Positions 55,573-64,000 of a DNA stretch of 64,000 nt are shown here, in pieces (position 1 is the first letter of the stretch; each line of letters begins with the position of its first letter). This stretch comes from Alcanivoracaceae bacterium (GTDB lineage: Bacteria > Pseudomonadota > Gammaproteobacteria > Pseudomonadales > Alcanivoracaceae): NCBI GenBank assembly GCA_029213045.1, contig JARGPN010000010.1, positions 372,001-436,000 on the forward strand. The letters run 5' to 3'. The notes below the pieces were generated by a model that worked only from the letters and a program-made list of their open reading frames with translations, did not search any database and was not told where the DNA came from. Made by a program: the position numbers and the translations under genes.

Positions 55573-56715
55573 ATGATCCCCCGCAAATTTGGCCTTTACC
55601 TGCTGCTCTGCTTAACCCCCCTTACCGCCATCGCCGGCATGGTGCCGAAAGCACCCGACATCGAAGCGACAGGCTACTTGCTGATGGACGCCAATAGCGG
55701 CCAACTGATCGTTGAACACAACGTCAACGAACGCCTGCCTCCCGCCAGCTTGACCAAAATGATGACGTCATACATTGCCGCGTCAGAATTGCACAGCGGT
55801 CATATTTCGCTGAAAGATAAAGCACCCATCAGCGTTGCCGCATGGAAAATGGGCGGCTCACGTATGTTTATTCGCGAGGGTACTGACGTTGCTGTCGAAG
55901 ACCTCATGCGCGGCATCATCATTCAATCCGGCAACGATGCCTCAGTAGCAATGGCGGAATATATTGCAGGTAGCGAAGACGCCTTCGCCGATCTGATGAA
56001 TCAGCAGGCGGCTCGCCTAGGCATGAACGATTCCCATTTTGTGAACGCCACCGGCTGGCCCGCTGACAACCATTACTCCAGTGCTCACGACCTTGCCATT
56101 TTGGCGCGCCACATCATTAACGATTTTCCTGAGCACTACGAAATCTATTCGGAAAAGTCCTTCGTTTATAACAACATCACGCAGCAAAACCGCAATTTAA
56201 TGCTGTGGCGCGACGACCGCGTGGATGGACTAAAAACAGGGCATACCGATGCAGCAGGCTTTTGCCTTGTTTCCTCAGCAAAAGACGGCGACATGCGTTT
56301 AATTTCTGTGGTCATGGGCACCAACTCCGAACAAGCCCGTGCGCAAGAAACACAAAAACTTTTAACCTACGGCTTCCGCTTTTTTGAAACGTACAAAGCC
56401 TATAGCGAAGGTGACGGCCTCACTACCGTACGCGTATGGATGGGGCAGGAGAATGAACTTAAGCTAGGGCCAGCGGAAGATTTAGTGTTGACGATTCCAC
56501 GCGGCAATCATGATCAACTGAAAGCAGAAATGACCGTTAATCCAGACGTGACCGCTCCGATTCATAAAGGCGACATACTCGGCACAGCGATTATCCGTAT
56601 GGACGGCGAAGTGCTTCTAGAGAAGCCACTGGTCGCATTAAATGACGTTGAGCAAGCCGGTATATTCAAGCGGATGTGGCACCATATTGTCCGTTTCTTC
56701 GCGAATTTATTTTAA
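55573..56715 (+). CDS. dacA: D-alanyl-D-alanine carboxypeptidase (PBP5/6)
   Basis: A 380-residue periplasmic DD-carboxypeptidase that trims pentapeptides. Signal peptide (LYLLLCLTPLTAIAG), SxxK (ASLTKMM), SGN (QSGNDAS), KTG (LKTGHTDAAG), and a C-terminal amphipathic helix (FKRMWHHIVRFFANLF) for membrane attachment. The ATG at 55573 has AGAGGA upstream; the ATG at 55543 is unlikely. Confidence 0.95.
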   Translation: MIPRKFGLYLLLCLTPLTAIAGMVPKAPDIEATGYLLMDANSGQLIVEHNVNERLPPASLTKMMTSYIAASELHSGHISLKDKAPISVAAWKMGGSRMFIREGTDVAVEDLMRGIIIQSGNDASVAMAEYIAGSEDAFADLMNQQAARLGMNDSHFVNATGWPADNHYSSAHDLAILARHIINDFPEHYEIYSEKSFVYNNITQQNRNLMLWRDDRVDGLKTGHTDAAGFCLVSSAKDGDMRLISVVMGTNSEQARAQETQKLLTYGFRFFETYKAYSEGDGLTTVRVWMGQENELKLGPAEDLVLTIPRGNHDQLKAEMTVNPDVTAPIHKGDILGTAIIRMDGEVLLEKPLVALNDVEQAGIFKRMWHHIVRFFANLF

Positions 56716-56836
56716 GGTTGTCTTGCGGCTAGCGGGCATCCTGCCAGCCGCACATTAATTCAGCCTGCACACACGCAAGGGTAGACGCTCGCAGATAAGC
56801 GACTACATAACACCAACACCTTATGTCGAGGCCCGC

Positions 56837-57700
56837 ATGGGTATTGCTTATCTCAACGGCGAATTACTTCCCCTCGAAGAAGCACGCATTTCACCGCTCG
56901 ACCGCGGCTTCTTATTTGCAGACGGCATCTACGAAGTTATTCCCGCCTATAGCGGCGTTCTGTTTCGTCTAGATGAACATCTTGAGCGGCTCGAACATTC
57001 GTTACGCGAAATCCAGCTCGACAACCCGCATACGCGCCCGCAGTGGAAAAAAATCCTTCAATCCGTTATCGAAAAAAATGGCGGCGGAAATATTTCGGTG
57101 TATCTGCAGATAACGCGCGGCGCGCCAGCCAAGCGTGACCATGCTTACCCAGAGCATTGCGCACCCACTGTATTTGCAATGACTAACCCAATAGCAACAC
57201 CGGCGGCCGATACGCCTGACACCTGCGAGGGCGTTGCGGTGATTACCATGGACGACATTCGCTGGGCTCGCTGCGACATTAAGAGCATTGCGCTGCTGCC
57301 AAACGTGATGATGCGCCAACATGCCGTACAACAAGGCAGCGCCGAAGCTATTTTAATTCGCGATGGTTTCGCCACCGAAGGTTCTGCAACAAACTTTTTT
57401 ATTGTGTCTAACGGCGTTGTCGTAACGCCACCGAAGAGCCATTTAATTCTGCCGGGCATTACCCGCGACCTTACCGTTGAGCTTTGCCAAGAAAACGGCA
57501 TCGCCATCGAAGAACGGGAAGTTACCGAAATCGAATTAAAAAAAGCGGATGAAATCTGGCTGTCCAGCTCCACCAAAGAAATCGTCCCGGTGGTTACGCT
57601 AAACGGCAATTCCGTAGGCAATGGAGAACCCGGTGAAATTTGGAAATCGGTTGCGCATCTATACGTACATTACAAACGCAAACTCTGTGGTGAGGCATGA
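56837..57700 (+). CDS. dat: D-amino-acid transaminase
   Basis: A 287-residue PLP-dependent class IV aminotransferase. The catalytic Lys is probably in the CDIKSIALLPNVM block; ATEGSATNFFIV and LILPGITR are typical of the family. It makes D-alanine or D-glutamate by transamination. Its location beside dacA and before ybeD-lipB is the usual one in Pseudomonas-type genomes. Stop overlaps ybeD. Confidence 0.93.
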   Translation: MGIAYLNGELLPLEEARISPLDRGFLFADGIYEVIPAYSGVLFRLDEHLERLEHSLREIQLDNPHTRPQWKKILQSVIEKNGGGNISVYLQITRGAPAKRDHAYPEHCAPTVFAMTNPIATPAADTPDTCEGVAVITMDDIRWARCDIKSIALLPNVMMRQHAVQQGSAEAILIRDGFATEGSATNFFIVSNGVVVTPPKSHLILPGITRDLTVELCQENGIAIEEREVTEIELKKADEIWLSSSTKEIVPVVTLNGNSVGNGEPGEIWKSVAHLYVHYKRKLCGEA

Positions 57701-57966
57701 CAGTTAACGAACATTTATGGGACTTCCCCCACGCCATGACGTTAAAAGTGATGGGCGCTGCTGACGCCCCTCTTGAAGAAGTTGTTGGCGCAATTCTGGA
57801 TGAATTCCTGAATGATTTTGATCCCAACGGAAATATCTTTGTGACGCCCAGCAGCAAAGGCAACTTCATTTCCGTTAACGCAAAAATTGTTGTGGAAACA
57901 AAAGAGCAAGTCGCCGCCATTTACGCATCACTCAATGCAAACAAACACGTCAAGATTGTTTTTTAA
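57697..57966 (+). CDS. ybeD: DUF493 family protein YbeD
   Basis: An 89-residue ferredoxin-like-fold protein (ACT-like) conserved upstream of lipB. It starts with DFPHAMTLKVMG and ends with NANKHVKIVF. A regulatory or lipoate-linked role has been proposed but is not established. Overlaps dat by ATGA. Confidence 0.94.
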   Translation: MTVNEHLWDFPHAMTLKVMGAADAPLEEVVGAILDEFLNDFDPNGNIFVTPSSKGNFISVNAKIVVETKEQVAAIYASLNANKHVKIVF

Positions 57967-58085
57967 TGATCGCCCTCTGTGAGGGCGCCCCGTTACAAGC
58001 GATAAGTCTTCACCCAAACACCCACCGTTACTCACGCGTTGTTGACCTCAACGCGCTCAGGCTATGACGAAAACGGAGTAGCAAC

Positions 58086-58643
58086 ATGCGAATTTTATGG
58101 GTGTTTTTTATGGTTCTTATGGCGGGATGTCAGCATCGCCCATTGCCCCCCGTGGCGATGGCAGACTCCGTGGATATCCCACGCTTTATGGGTAGCTGGT
58201 TTGTGCTAGCGCATATCCCTCTCACGCCAGAAAAAAACGCGTGGAATGGGGTGGAACACTATCGATTACGTGACGACGGGCGCATCGCCACCACCTTCGT
58301 ATTTCGCCAAGGCAGCGCTGACGGCGAGCGCAAGGACTGTCACCCCGAGGCAAGCATCGACCCAACCGATAACGCACTTTGGAAGATGCAGTTCTTATGG
58401 CCATTCAAGGCTGACTTTCGCGTCAGCTGGCTAGACAGCGATTACCAACTGACCGTGATTGGTCGCAAAAAACGCGACTATGTTTGGGTGATGGCGCGTA
58501 CGCCGGAAATTTCGCCAGAGCGCTGGCAGGAAATGGAAGCCTTTCTTACACAGCAAGGCTATGACCTAGAAAAACTACGGCGCGTACCGCAGCAGTGGTC
58601 AGGCGAACCCGGTTACGATATCGAGGCGATTAACGCCGACTAG
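58086..58643 (+). CDS. lipocalin family lipoprotein (Blc-like)
   Basis: A 185-residue outer-membrane lipoprotein with lipobox LMAGC (Cys15) and a lipocalin domain marked by the GxW motif in RFMGSWFVLAHIP. Lipocalins of this type bind fatty acids or lysophospholipids. A late region YVWVMARTPEISPERW fits the family. It lies between ybeD and lipB as an insertion compared with the common ybeD-lipB order. Confidence 0.9.
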   Translation: MRILWVFFMVLMAGCQHRPLPPVAMADSVDIPRFMGSWFVLAHIPLTPEKNAWNGVEHYRLRDDGRIATTFVFRQGSADGERKDCHPEASIDPTDNALWKMQFLWPFKADFRVSWLDSDYQLTVIGRKKRDYVWVMARTPEISPERWQEMEAFLTQQGYDLEKLRRVPQQWSGEPGYDIEAINAD

Positions 58644-58655
58644 TGCTGAGATTCA

Positions 58656-58723
58656 TGTGGGAGCTTGCCTGCAAGCGATGCAGCCTCAATCAAAGCCCCA
58701 TCGTCTGCAGGCAGACTCCCACA
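58656..58723. repeat. REP doublet (inverted pair), copy E
   Basis: Forward copy 58656-58679 (consensus) and reverse copy 58700-58723, whose stem is GTCTGC-CT-GCAGAC when read in the forward sense: changed on both sides, so base-pairing is kept. Confidence 0.88.
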
Positions 58724-58804
58724 TAGAACAAAGCCGCATTGCAGGATTTAAGTGTTTTCACACCCCACCACTACTTCAAAAACCACAACCCAACCACACC
58801 CACC

Positions 58805-58872
58805 TGTGGGACCTTGCCTGCAAGCGATACAGCCTCGATCAAAGTCCCATCGTCTGCAGGCAGACTCCCACA
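58805..58872. repeat. REP doublet (inverted pair), copy F
   Basis: Forward copy 58805-58828 (one change near the head: GGGACC instead of GGGAGC) and reverse copy 58849-58872 identical to that of copy E. Tandem duplicate of copy E. Confidence 0.88.
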
Positions 58873-58972
58873 TAGAACAAAACCACATTGCACGGCTTAC
58901 GTTTTTTCACACCCCACCGCAACGGCCCAACACACCACTGTCCGCATCCCCTAAAACAGTTAAACTAGCGCC

Positions 58973-59650
58973 ATGCAAAATGCCCTCACACGCCACTTCG
59001 AATGCGTCGACTACCTTCCCTGTTGGGAGGCTATGAAGGCCTTCACAGACAGCCGCGCCGCCACTACCGAAGATGAAATTTGGTTTCTCGAGCACCCTGC
59101 TGTCTTTACCCTTGGTCAAGCCGGCAAGCCTGAGCATGTGCTGGCCGCGGGCGACATTCCGGTAGTGCAAACAGACCGTGGCGGGCAAGTCACCTATCAC
59201 GGTCCAGGGCAAACCGTCGGCTATTTACTGATTGATATCGAACGACTGGGCATCGGCAGCCGCGAGTTGGTATCGCGCATAGAACGCGCCATCATCGACA
59301 CCCTCTCCGCTTACGACATCGTCGCCAACGCCAACCCCGACGCGCCCGGCGTGTATGTGAACGGCGCAAAAATCGCATCGCTTGGCCTGCGCATTCGGAA
59401 AGGGCGCAGTTATCACGGGTTATCGTTAAACCGCGACGTCGTCCTTGAGCATTTCCGGCGCATCAACCCCTGTGGTTATGCCGGTCAGCCAATCACCAGT
59501 CTGGCCCTACTCAAGGCCAACCCTGATCGGCAAACACTAGAACGCGAATTGCTCAGCCAATTGCAAAAACATTTGTGCATCAACACAGTCAACGAAGCAG
59601 CCGACGCGCCCGACTGGTACACTAAGGCACGTTCCGCACAGACAAACTGA
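58973..59650 (+). CDS. lipB: octanoyltransferase LipB
   Basis: A 225-residue enzyme transferring octanoyl from acyl-ACP to lipoyl domains. Conserved [12 protein letters not shown] and the catalytic Lys/Cys regions ([27 protein letters not shown]) are present. The first in-frame ATG is used. lipA follows 14 nt later. Confidence 0.96.
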   Translation: MQNALTRHFECVDYLPCWEAMKAFTDSRAATTEDEIWFLEHPAVFTLGQAGKPEHVLAAGDIPVVQTDRGGQVTYHGPGQTVGYLLIDIERLGIGSRELVSRIERAIIDTLSAYDIVANANPDAPGVYVNGAKIASLGLRIRKGRSYHGLSLNRDVVLEHFRRINPCGYAGQPITSLALLKANPDRQTLERELLSQLQKHLCINTVNEAADAPDWYTKARSAQTN

Positions 59651-59664
59651 GTGAGCCTGCATCA

Positions 59665-60678
59665 ATGAGCGAACCCCGCACACCTCGCCGCAAAGTTGCC
59701 CCCGGAGAAAAACTTCGAGGCGCTGATAAAGTGCGCATGATTCCTGTCGTCAACGACGCCACTGAACACACTGATGACACTCGCACTTCTCGCAACGGCA
59801 TCCAACGTAAACCGGATTGGATTCGCGTGCGCGTACCCGCCAACGGCGAAATTCAGCGCATCAAAAAAATGCTGCGCAAGCAAAAACTACACACTGTTTG
59901 TGAAGAAGCGTCGTGCCCTAATTTGCCCGAGTGTTTTGGCGGCGGCACTGCCACCTTTATGATCATGGGCGACATTTGCACTCGCCGTTGTTCGTTTTGC
60001 GATGTGGGCTTTGGTCGACCCAACCCGCTTGACCCTGATGAGCCTAAGCACCTGGCAGAGAGCGTCGCTGATCTCGCGTTAAAATATGTCGTCGTGACGT
60101 CTGTTGATCGTGACGATTTAAAAGACGGCGGCGCCAATCATTTTGCTGACTGCATTAACGAAGTACGCGCGCTTTCTCCGCACACAAAAATTGAAGTTCT
60201 CGTTCCCGACTTTAAGCTGTGCATGGACGAAGCGCTCAAGATCTTAAACACGTCCCCACCCGATGTGTTCAATCATAATATTGAAACCGTGCCGCGCCTG
60301 TATAAAAGCATTCGCCCAGGTGCACGCCTAGATCACTCGTTGAAGTTATTGAAAACATTTAAAGCGCAGAACCCCGATGTACCGACAAAAAGCGGCATCA
60401 TGGTTGGCCTTGGTGAAACCCGTGAAGAAGTCATCGACGTACTTCAACAATTACGCGATCACGACGTCGACCGCGTTACCATTGGCCAGTATTTACAACC
60501 CAGCAAGCACCACGCTGCAGTGGAACGCTTCGTCCATCCAGACGAATTTCGGGAATATGCGCGCGTGGCAGAACAACTAGGATTTACCTCAATCGCGTCC
60601 GGCCCAATGGTGCGCAGCTCGTATCACGCGGACTTACAACATCAAGGTATTGATGTGGGCATCACGGCTGAGGGGTAG
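59665..60678 (+). CDS. lipA: lipoyl synthase LipA
   Basis: A 337-residue radical-SAM enzyme that inserts two sulfurs into octanoyl chains. The auxiliary cluster motif [12 protein letters not shown] and the radical-SAM motif CTRRCSFC are intact, as is the C-terminal RSSYHAD motif that supplies a cluster-binding Ser. It shares a short gap with lipB and is surely co-transcribed. Confidence 0.98.
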   Translation: MSEPRTPRRKVAPGEKLRGADKVRMIPVVNDATEHTDDTRTSRNGIQRKPDWIRVRVPANGEIQRIKKMLRKQKLHTVCEEASCPNLPECFGGGTATFMIMGDICTRRCSFCDVGFGRPNPLDPDEPKHLAESVADLALKYVVVTSVDRDDLKDGGANHFADCINEVRALSPHTKIEVLVPDFKLCMDEALKILNTSPPDVFNHNIETVPRLYKSIRPGARLDHSLKLLKTFKAQNPDVPTKSGIMVGLGETREEVIDVLQQLRDHDVDRVTIGQYLQPSKHHAAVERFVHPDEFREYARVAEQLGFTSIASGPMVRSSYHADLQHQGIDVGITAEG

Positions 60679-60698
60679 ACATTGTTACCGCAACGCTG

Positions 60699-60734
60699 CG
60701 CCTATTAGGTGTGCCCCGGCGCACCTAATAGGCG
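60699..60734. terminator. long perfect hairpin between lipA and yqhD
   Basis: Stem CGCCTATTAGGTG / CACCTAATAGGCG, 13 perfect pairs around a 10-nt loop, 20 nt after the lipA stop. It is followed by TTTAAC, only a short T-run, so terminator strength is uncertain. Its outer edges (AACGCTG and CGCAGC) extend the symmetry imperfectly. Confidence 0.6.
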
Positions 60735-60776
60735 TTTAACGCAGCGCCATTCACCCCAATTAACGCAGGTGTCCCT

Positions 60777-61934
60777 ATGCTTAATTTTACCTTCCACAAT
60801 CCAACGCGTATCCATTTTGGCAACGGCCAGATTCAAGCAATCGCAAAAGAAATTCCAGAAGATGCAAAAGTATTGGTGCTGTACGGCGGGGGCTCAATTA
60901 AATCGAATGGCGTTTACGATCAGGTGATCGCGGCATTGGGTGATCGCGCTGTGTTTGAATTTTCGGGGATTGAACCAAACCCAAGTTACGACACGCTGGT
61001 TAAATCACTGCCCATCATTCGTGACAACAAGGTTGATTATTTGCTCGCAGTCGGCGGAGGATCAGTCGTTGATGGGACGAAATTTATTGCCGGTGCCGCA
61101 CTGTTCGAAGGCGACGACCCTTGGGATATTATCGCCAAGCAGCAACGCATTAAGCAGGCATTACCCATTGGCGTAGTATTAACGCTGCCCGCCACAGGCT
61201 CAGAAAGTAATATCGGAGCCGTCGTCACCCGCAACGGCAATAAATTGCCATTCTCCAGCGCATTAGTACGCCCAAAATTCGCCGTGCTTGACCCCGCCGT
61301 CACATTAACTCTCTCCGATCGACAGGTCGGCAACGGCGTTGTGGATGCATTTGTCCACACGATGGAGCAGTACCTAACGTACAACGTTAACGGCAAACTA
61401 CAAGATCGATTTGCTGAGGGTATTTTGCAAACCTTGATCGAAGAAGGCCCAAAAGCGCTAGCGGCAAAAACAAAAGAAGATTTAGATATCCGCGCGAACA
61501 TTATGTGGTCCGCCACGATGGCATTAAATGGCTTAATCGGCTCAGGTGTGCCACAAGATTGGGCGACACATATGATCGGCCATGAGCTAACCGGGTCGCA
61601 CAATATCGATCATGCACGCACCTTATCGATAGTACTACCCGCCGTAATGAAAGTTCGCCGCGAAGCGAAGCGCGAAAAGCTACTGCAATACGCCGAGCGC
61701 GTTTGGCAGGTTACCGACGGCAGTGACGAAGAAAAAATTGATCGCGCCATTTCCCTAACTGAAGACTTCTTCGAAAAAATGGGCGTCCCCACAAGACTGT
61801 CCCACGTCGACCTGAATGCGTCACATCTGGATGAATTAATCACTAAACTTACTGAACACGGCATGGTAAAGCTCGGCGAAAAGCGTGATATTACGCCTAA
61901 AATCAGTCGAGAAATTCTGGAAACAGCACTCTAA
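60777..61934 (+). CDS. yqhD: iron-containing alcohol dehydrogenase YqhD
   Basis: A 385-residue NADPH-dependent aldehyde reductase of the iron/zinc alcohol dehydrogenase family. GGGSVVDGTKF is the nucleotide-binding motif; metal ligands are Asp and His in VVDAFVHTMEQ and two later His (MIGHELTGSHNIDH). YqhD reduces short aldehydes formed by lipid peroxidation, but here no yqhC-type regulator is adjacent. Confidence 0.93.
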   Translation: MLNFTFHNPTRIHFGNGQIQAIAKEIPEDAKVLVLYGGGSIKSNGVYDQVIAALGDRAVFEFSGIEPNPSYDTLVKSLPIIRDNKVDYLLAVGGGSVVDGTKFIAGAALFEGDDPWDIIAKQQRIKQALPIGVVLTLPATGSESNIGAVVTRNGNKLPFSSALVRPKFAVLDPAVTLTLSDRQVGNGVVDAFVHTMEQYLTYNVNGKLQDRFAEGILQTLIEEGPKALAAKTKEDLDIRANIMWSATMALNGLIGSGVPQDWATHMIGHELTGSHNIDHARTLSIVLPAVMKVRREAKREKLLQYAERVWQVTDGSDEEKIDRAISLTEDFFEKMGVPTRLSHVDLNASHLDELITKLTEHGMVKLGEKRDITPKISREILETAL

Positions 61935-61982
61935 GATCAGGCCGCATTTTCACCCTCCCACAGGAGAAATAGTCTTAGCGCC

Positions 61983-62006
61983 TTGTGGGAGCGTGCCTGC
62001 GAGCGA
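61983..62006. repeat. solitary degenerate REP copy
   Basis: Forward REP-like copy with head TTGTGGGAG and stem GCGTGC-CT-GCGAGC, followed by GAAAG. A CTCCCACA fragment 21 nt upstream may be the remnant of its inverted partner. Confidence 0.6.
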
Positions 62007-62197
62007 AAGCCGCAACAGAACGCCCTCACAAACATAAGCCCCTCGCGTAAAATGCACCGCCTATACGCCTGAAACTATTTAACGTGAATGCGGCAGCCCA
62101 ACCTGAAATATGTAAAAATATCTAACCACTGAACCTGAAGGTCAGCACCAATAGGCTGAGACATTCAGATACGAATGCCGCGCACCAAGGAAACGTC

Positions 62198-62536
62198 ATG
62201 AGTACTATCCCCGATTGCCCGCAATGCGGCTCCAGCTATGCTTACGAAGATGGCGCGTTATTAATATGCCCTGAATGCGCTCACGAATGGTCCGCAGCAG
62301 AATCAGCCGCTGCCGAAGAAGCAAAGATCATTAAAGATGCGAACGGTAATCCGCTGCAAGACGGCGACACGGTGACGGTAATTAAGGATTTAAAAGTTAA
62401 AGGTTCATCACTTGTGGTTAAGGTTGGCACCAAAGTAAAAAATATTCGGCTTGTAGACGGCGATCACGATATTGATTGCAAGATCGATGGCGTTGGCGCA
62501 ATGAAACTTAAATCAGAGTTCGTAAAGAAAGTGTAA
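62198..62536 (+). CDS. yjdM: zinc-ribbon protein YjdM (PhnA family)
   Basis: A 112-residue protein with an N-terminal zinc ribbon ([13 protein letters not shown], then CPECAHEW) and a C-terminal SH3-like KOW-type domain ([17 protein letters not shown]). Despite the old name PhnA, a role in phosphonate breakdown is not supported. No adjacent phosphonate genes are present. Confidence 0.95.
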   Translation: MSTIPDCPQCGSSYAYEDGALLICPECAHEWSAAESAAAEEAKIIKDANGNPLQDGDTVTVIKDLKVKGSSLVVKVGTKVKNIRLVDGDHDIDCKIDGVGAMKLKSEFVKKV

Positions 62537-62592
62537 GTCGGGAGCCGATATTGATCGGCATAGCATTCCCTGCGGCACGCATGGGAGGATAA

Positions 62593-64000
62593 ATGATCAC
62601 TTTGCGACGCACGCTGCGAGCACTGTTAGTCGCAGTGCTATGCCTTTTTCTTGTGCTATTCATTAACACCTTTCGACTGCGCTCACTTCAGCCCGCTCCG
62701 GGTGAAAATGTTATCATCACCTACGATGCTGATACCGCAGTGCAACGACTTGTAGGCTTACTACAAATCCCGACGGTGTCCTCTTCCGTTAACCCCTCTC
62801 AACACTCATCAGAAAACATCGAAGACAGCAATCATTTCGATGCGCTGATTGCCTACCTGCATGCGCAATGGCCAACGGTATTTAGCACACTCTCGACGCA
62901 AACTTTCTCCGGTCATGCACAATTGCTGCGCTGGGAAGGACGCGACAAAGAGCTCGAACCGCTACTGTTACTTGCTCATCTCGACGTGGTGCCCGCCAGC
63001 GAACAAAATTGGCAACAGCCGCCTTTTTCTGGCGCTATTCTCGATGGTGAGATTTGGGGGCGCGGCACGCTAGATGATAAAGGGAGTGTCGCCGCCATAT
63101 TGGAATCCGTTGCTGCGCTTATCCAGCAAGGCGTTCAACCAGAACGCACCCTATTAATTGCTTTCGGTGATGACGAGGAAGTTGGCGGCTATGGCGCGGC
63201 AGCCATTAGCCGTTATCTTGCGTCAGAAAATATCACCCCGTGGATGGTGCTAGACGAAGGCGGATTTGTTTTAAGCGATAGTCCGTTGCCGGTGGCCGCG
63301 CCTGTTGCCTTGGTGGGCATTTCCGAGAAGGGATATTTATCGGTCAAGCTAACCGCCTCGGCCCCTGGCGGACATTCTTCCATGCCGCCGCGAGAGCTCG
63401 CTATTTTCAAGCTAAGCCATGCGTTGGAAAGAATTCATGCACATCCGTTTACTGCAACACTCGACGGCCCAGCGGATAAAATGTTTTATTGGATTACCAC
63501 GGAGATGCGCTGGCCGGAAAGAGTGTTGTTTTCCAATACCTGGTTATTCCAGCCGCTTATAATTTCTCAACTTGAGCGCTCCCCCGGAGGCAACGCGCTA
63601 CTGCGCACCACCCAAGCACCGACGCTCTTAAGCGCTGGCGTCAAAGATAACGTGCTGCCAGAAAGTGCCAGCGCGGTGATTAACTTTCGTTTGCACCCCC
63701 ACGACAGCACAGAAAATGTCATTACCCATTTAACAACGGTCATTAATGATTCAAGCATCACGTTGACTCCCCTCAACGAGGCCACGGGTATTATCAGAAA
63801 AGCATCGCGTATTGACCACCCGGCGTTTAATACGCTCGCGCAAAGCATTCGCACAAGCTTTCCTGACGCATATGTGGCGCCGTATTTAATGGTGGGCGCG
63901 TCAGACGCGCGGCATTATCGCAACCTTAGTGATCAGGTATACCGTTTCGCGCCACTACGCCTCAACAATGATTCCCTATCGCTTTTACATGGCGCAAACG
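62593..64000 (+). CDS. M20 family metallopeptidase, cut by the window edge
   Basis: An open frame of at least 469 residues with no stop before the end of the window. N-terminal helix (ALLVAVLCLFLVLFINTF) then an M20 peptidase with zinc ligands in LLAHLDVVPAS, GRGTLDDKG and GDDEEVGGYG, and a dimerisation domain after APGGHSSMPP. It resembles carboxypeptidase PM20D1/CPS1-type members. A late RHYR motif near the cut suggests only the last 20-30 residues are missing. GGAGG precedes the ATG. Confidence 0.9.
   Translation, partial: MITLRRTLRALLVAVLCLFLVLFINTFRLRSLQPAPGENVIITYDADTAVQRLVGLLQIPTVSSSVNPSQHSSENIEDSNHFDALIAYLHAQWPTVFSTLSTQTFSGHAQLLRWEGRDKELEPLLLLAHLDVVPASEQNWQQPPFSGAILDGEIWGRGTLDDKGSVAAILESVAALIQQGVQPERTLLIAFGDDEEVGGYGAAAISRYLASENITPWMVLDEGGFVLSDSPLPVAAPVALVGISEKGYLSVKLTASAPGGHSSMPPRELAIFKLSHALERIHAHPFTATLDGPADKMFYWITTEMRWPERVLFSNTWLFQPLIISQLERSPGGNALLRTTQAPTLLSAGVKDNVLPESASAVINFRLHPHDSTENVITHLTTVINDSSITLTPLNEATGIIRKASRIDHPAFNTLAQSIRTSFPDAYVAPYLMVGASDARHYRNLSDQVYRFAPLRLNNDSLSLLHGAN

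Larger units (their letters stand above)
58644..58972. other. intergenic stretch of 329 nt with tandemly duplicated REP unit
   Basis: Most of this gap consists of two tandem copies of a unit that starts at 58656 and 58805 (149-nt period). Each contains a REP doublet, then ACATAGAACAAA, then a degenerate stretch ending CACACCCCACC. The second copy differs at about 12 positions. lipB's promoter must be in the last 50 nt or upstream, but no boxes are clear. Nothing else is seen. Confidence 0.8.

Noticed and set aside
58656-58872. CRISPR-like appearance of repeated palindromes
   Set aside because: Only two units, inverted arms, no regular spacers of equal length and no cas genes; these are REP elements.

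Overview
The window looks like chromosomal housekeeping DNA from a gammaproteobacterium with a Pseudomonas/Cellvibrionales type of gene order. The evidence is the long conserved run miaB-phoH(ybeZ)-ybeY-corC-...-lnt-...-leuS-lptE-holA-...-proA-nadD-rsfS-rlmH-mrdA-rodA-mltB-rlpA-dacA-dat-ybeD-lipB-lipA, together with a heme A / cytochrome oxidase assembly cluster and Pseudomonas-like REP palindromes. Base composition is moderate rather than the high GC of Pseudomonas, which fits a marine Cellvibrionales-like lineage; this assignment is inference. No tRNA, rRNA, phage, IS element, CRISPR array or defence island was seen.

Layout. 0.2-5.1 kb: a DUF1820 gene, a periplasmic solute-binding-like protein, and the cytochrome c oxidase assembly block (twin-TM protein divergent from SURF1, an Sco-like CxxxC protein, CtaA/COX15, CyoE). 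5.3-7.8 kb: LemA plus an M48 membrane protease with a TerB-like tail. 8-19 kb: accessory genes (a FemAB/GNAT-like protein, a membrane/cold-shock fusion, an SSS transporter, a sialidase-like protein with a membrane partner, a GGDEF-EAL protein, a lipoprotein, PlsC, an SDR and a DUF938 methyltransferase whose start is damaged). 19.6-29.6 kb: rhlB-glpE, OmpW, PIN-PhoH, a permuted NlpC/P60-like protein, an M14 peptidase, a lipoprotein, a TorF-like porin, an EEP-family nuclease-like protein, and an Sco/PCu(A)C copper pair. 29.7-43.5 kb: the miaB to holA block, interrupted between corC and lnt by two convergent unknown membrane genes. 43.6-47 kb: a two-domain unknown membrane protein, a methyltransferase and an alpha/beta hydrolase-PilZ fusion. 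47.2-60.7 kb: proline and NAD synthesis, ribosome silencing and methylation, the rod-shape peptidoglycan machinery, and lipoate synthesis. 60.8-64 kb: YqhD, YjdM and an M20 peptidase cut by the window edge.

Genes that work together: CtaA/CyoE make heme A while SURF1, the Sco proteins and PCu(A)C serve oxidase metallation. PBP2, RodA, MltB, RlpA and DacA build and trim lateral-wall peptidoglycan, and Dat may supply or recycle D-amino acids. LipB/LipA make lipoyl groups. YbeZ/YbeY act in rRNA maturation. Two proteins (GGDEF-EAL and hydrolase-PilZ) point to c-di-GMP signalling.

The most unusual items are: six paired REP palindromes plus one solo copy, with compensatory stem changes and one tandem duplication; the corC-lnt insertion made of a rhomboid pseudoprotease with a helical-repeat tail and a convergent B-box-like zinc-finger membrane protein; a 58-codon ORF that exactly bridges miaB and phoH; and a DUF938 gene whose conserved N-terminus directly follows an in-frame stop.
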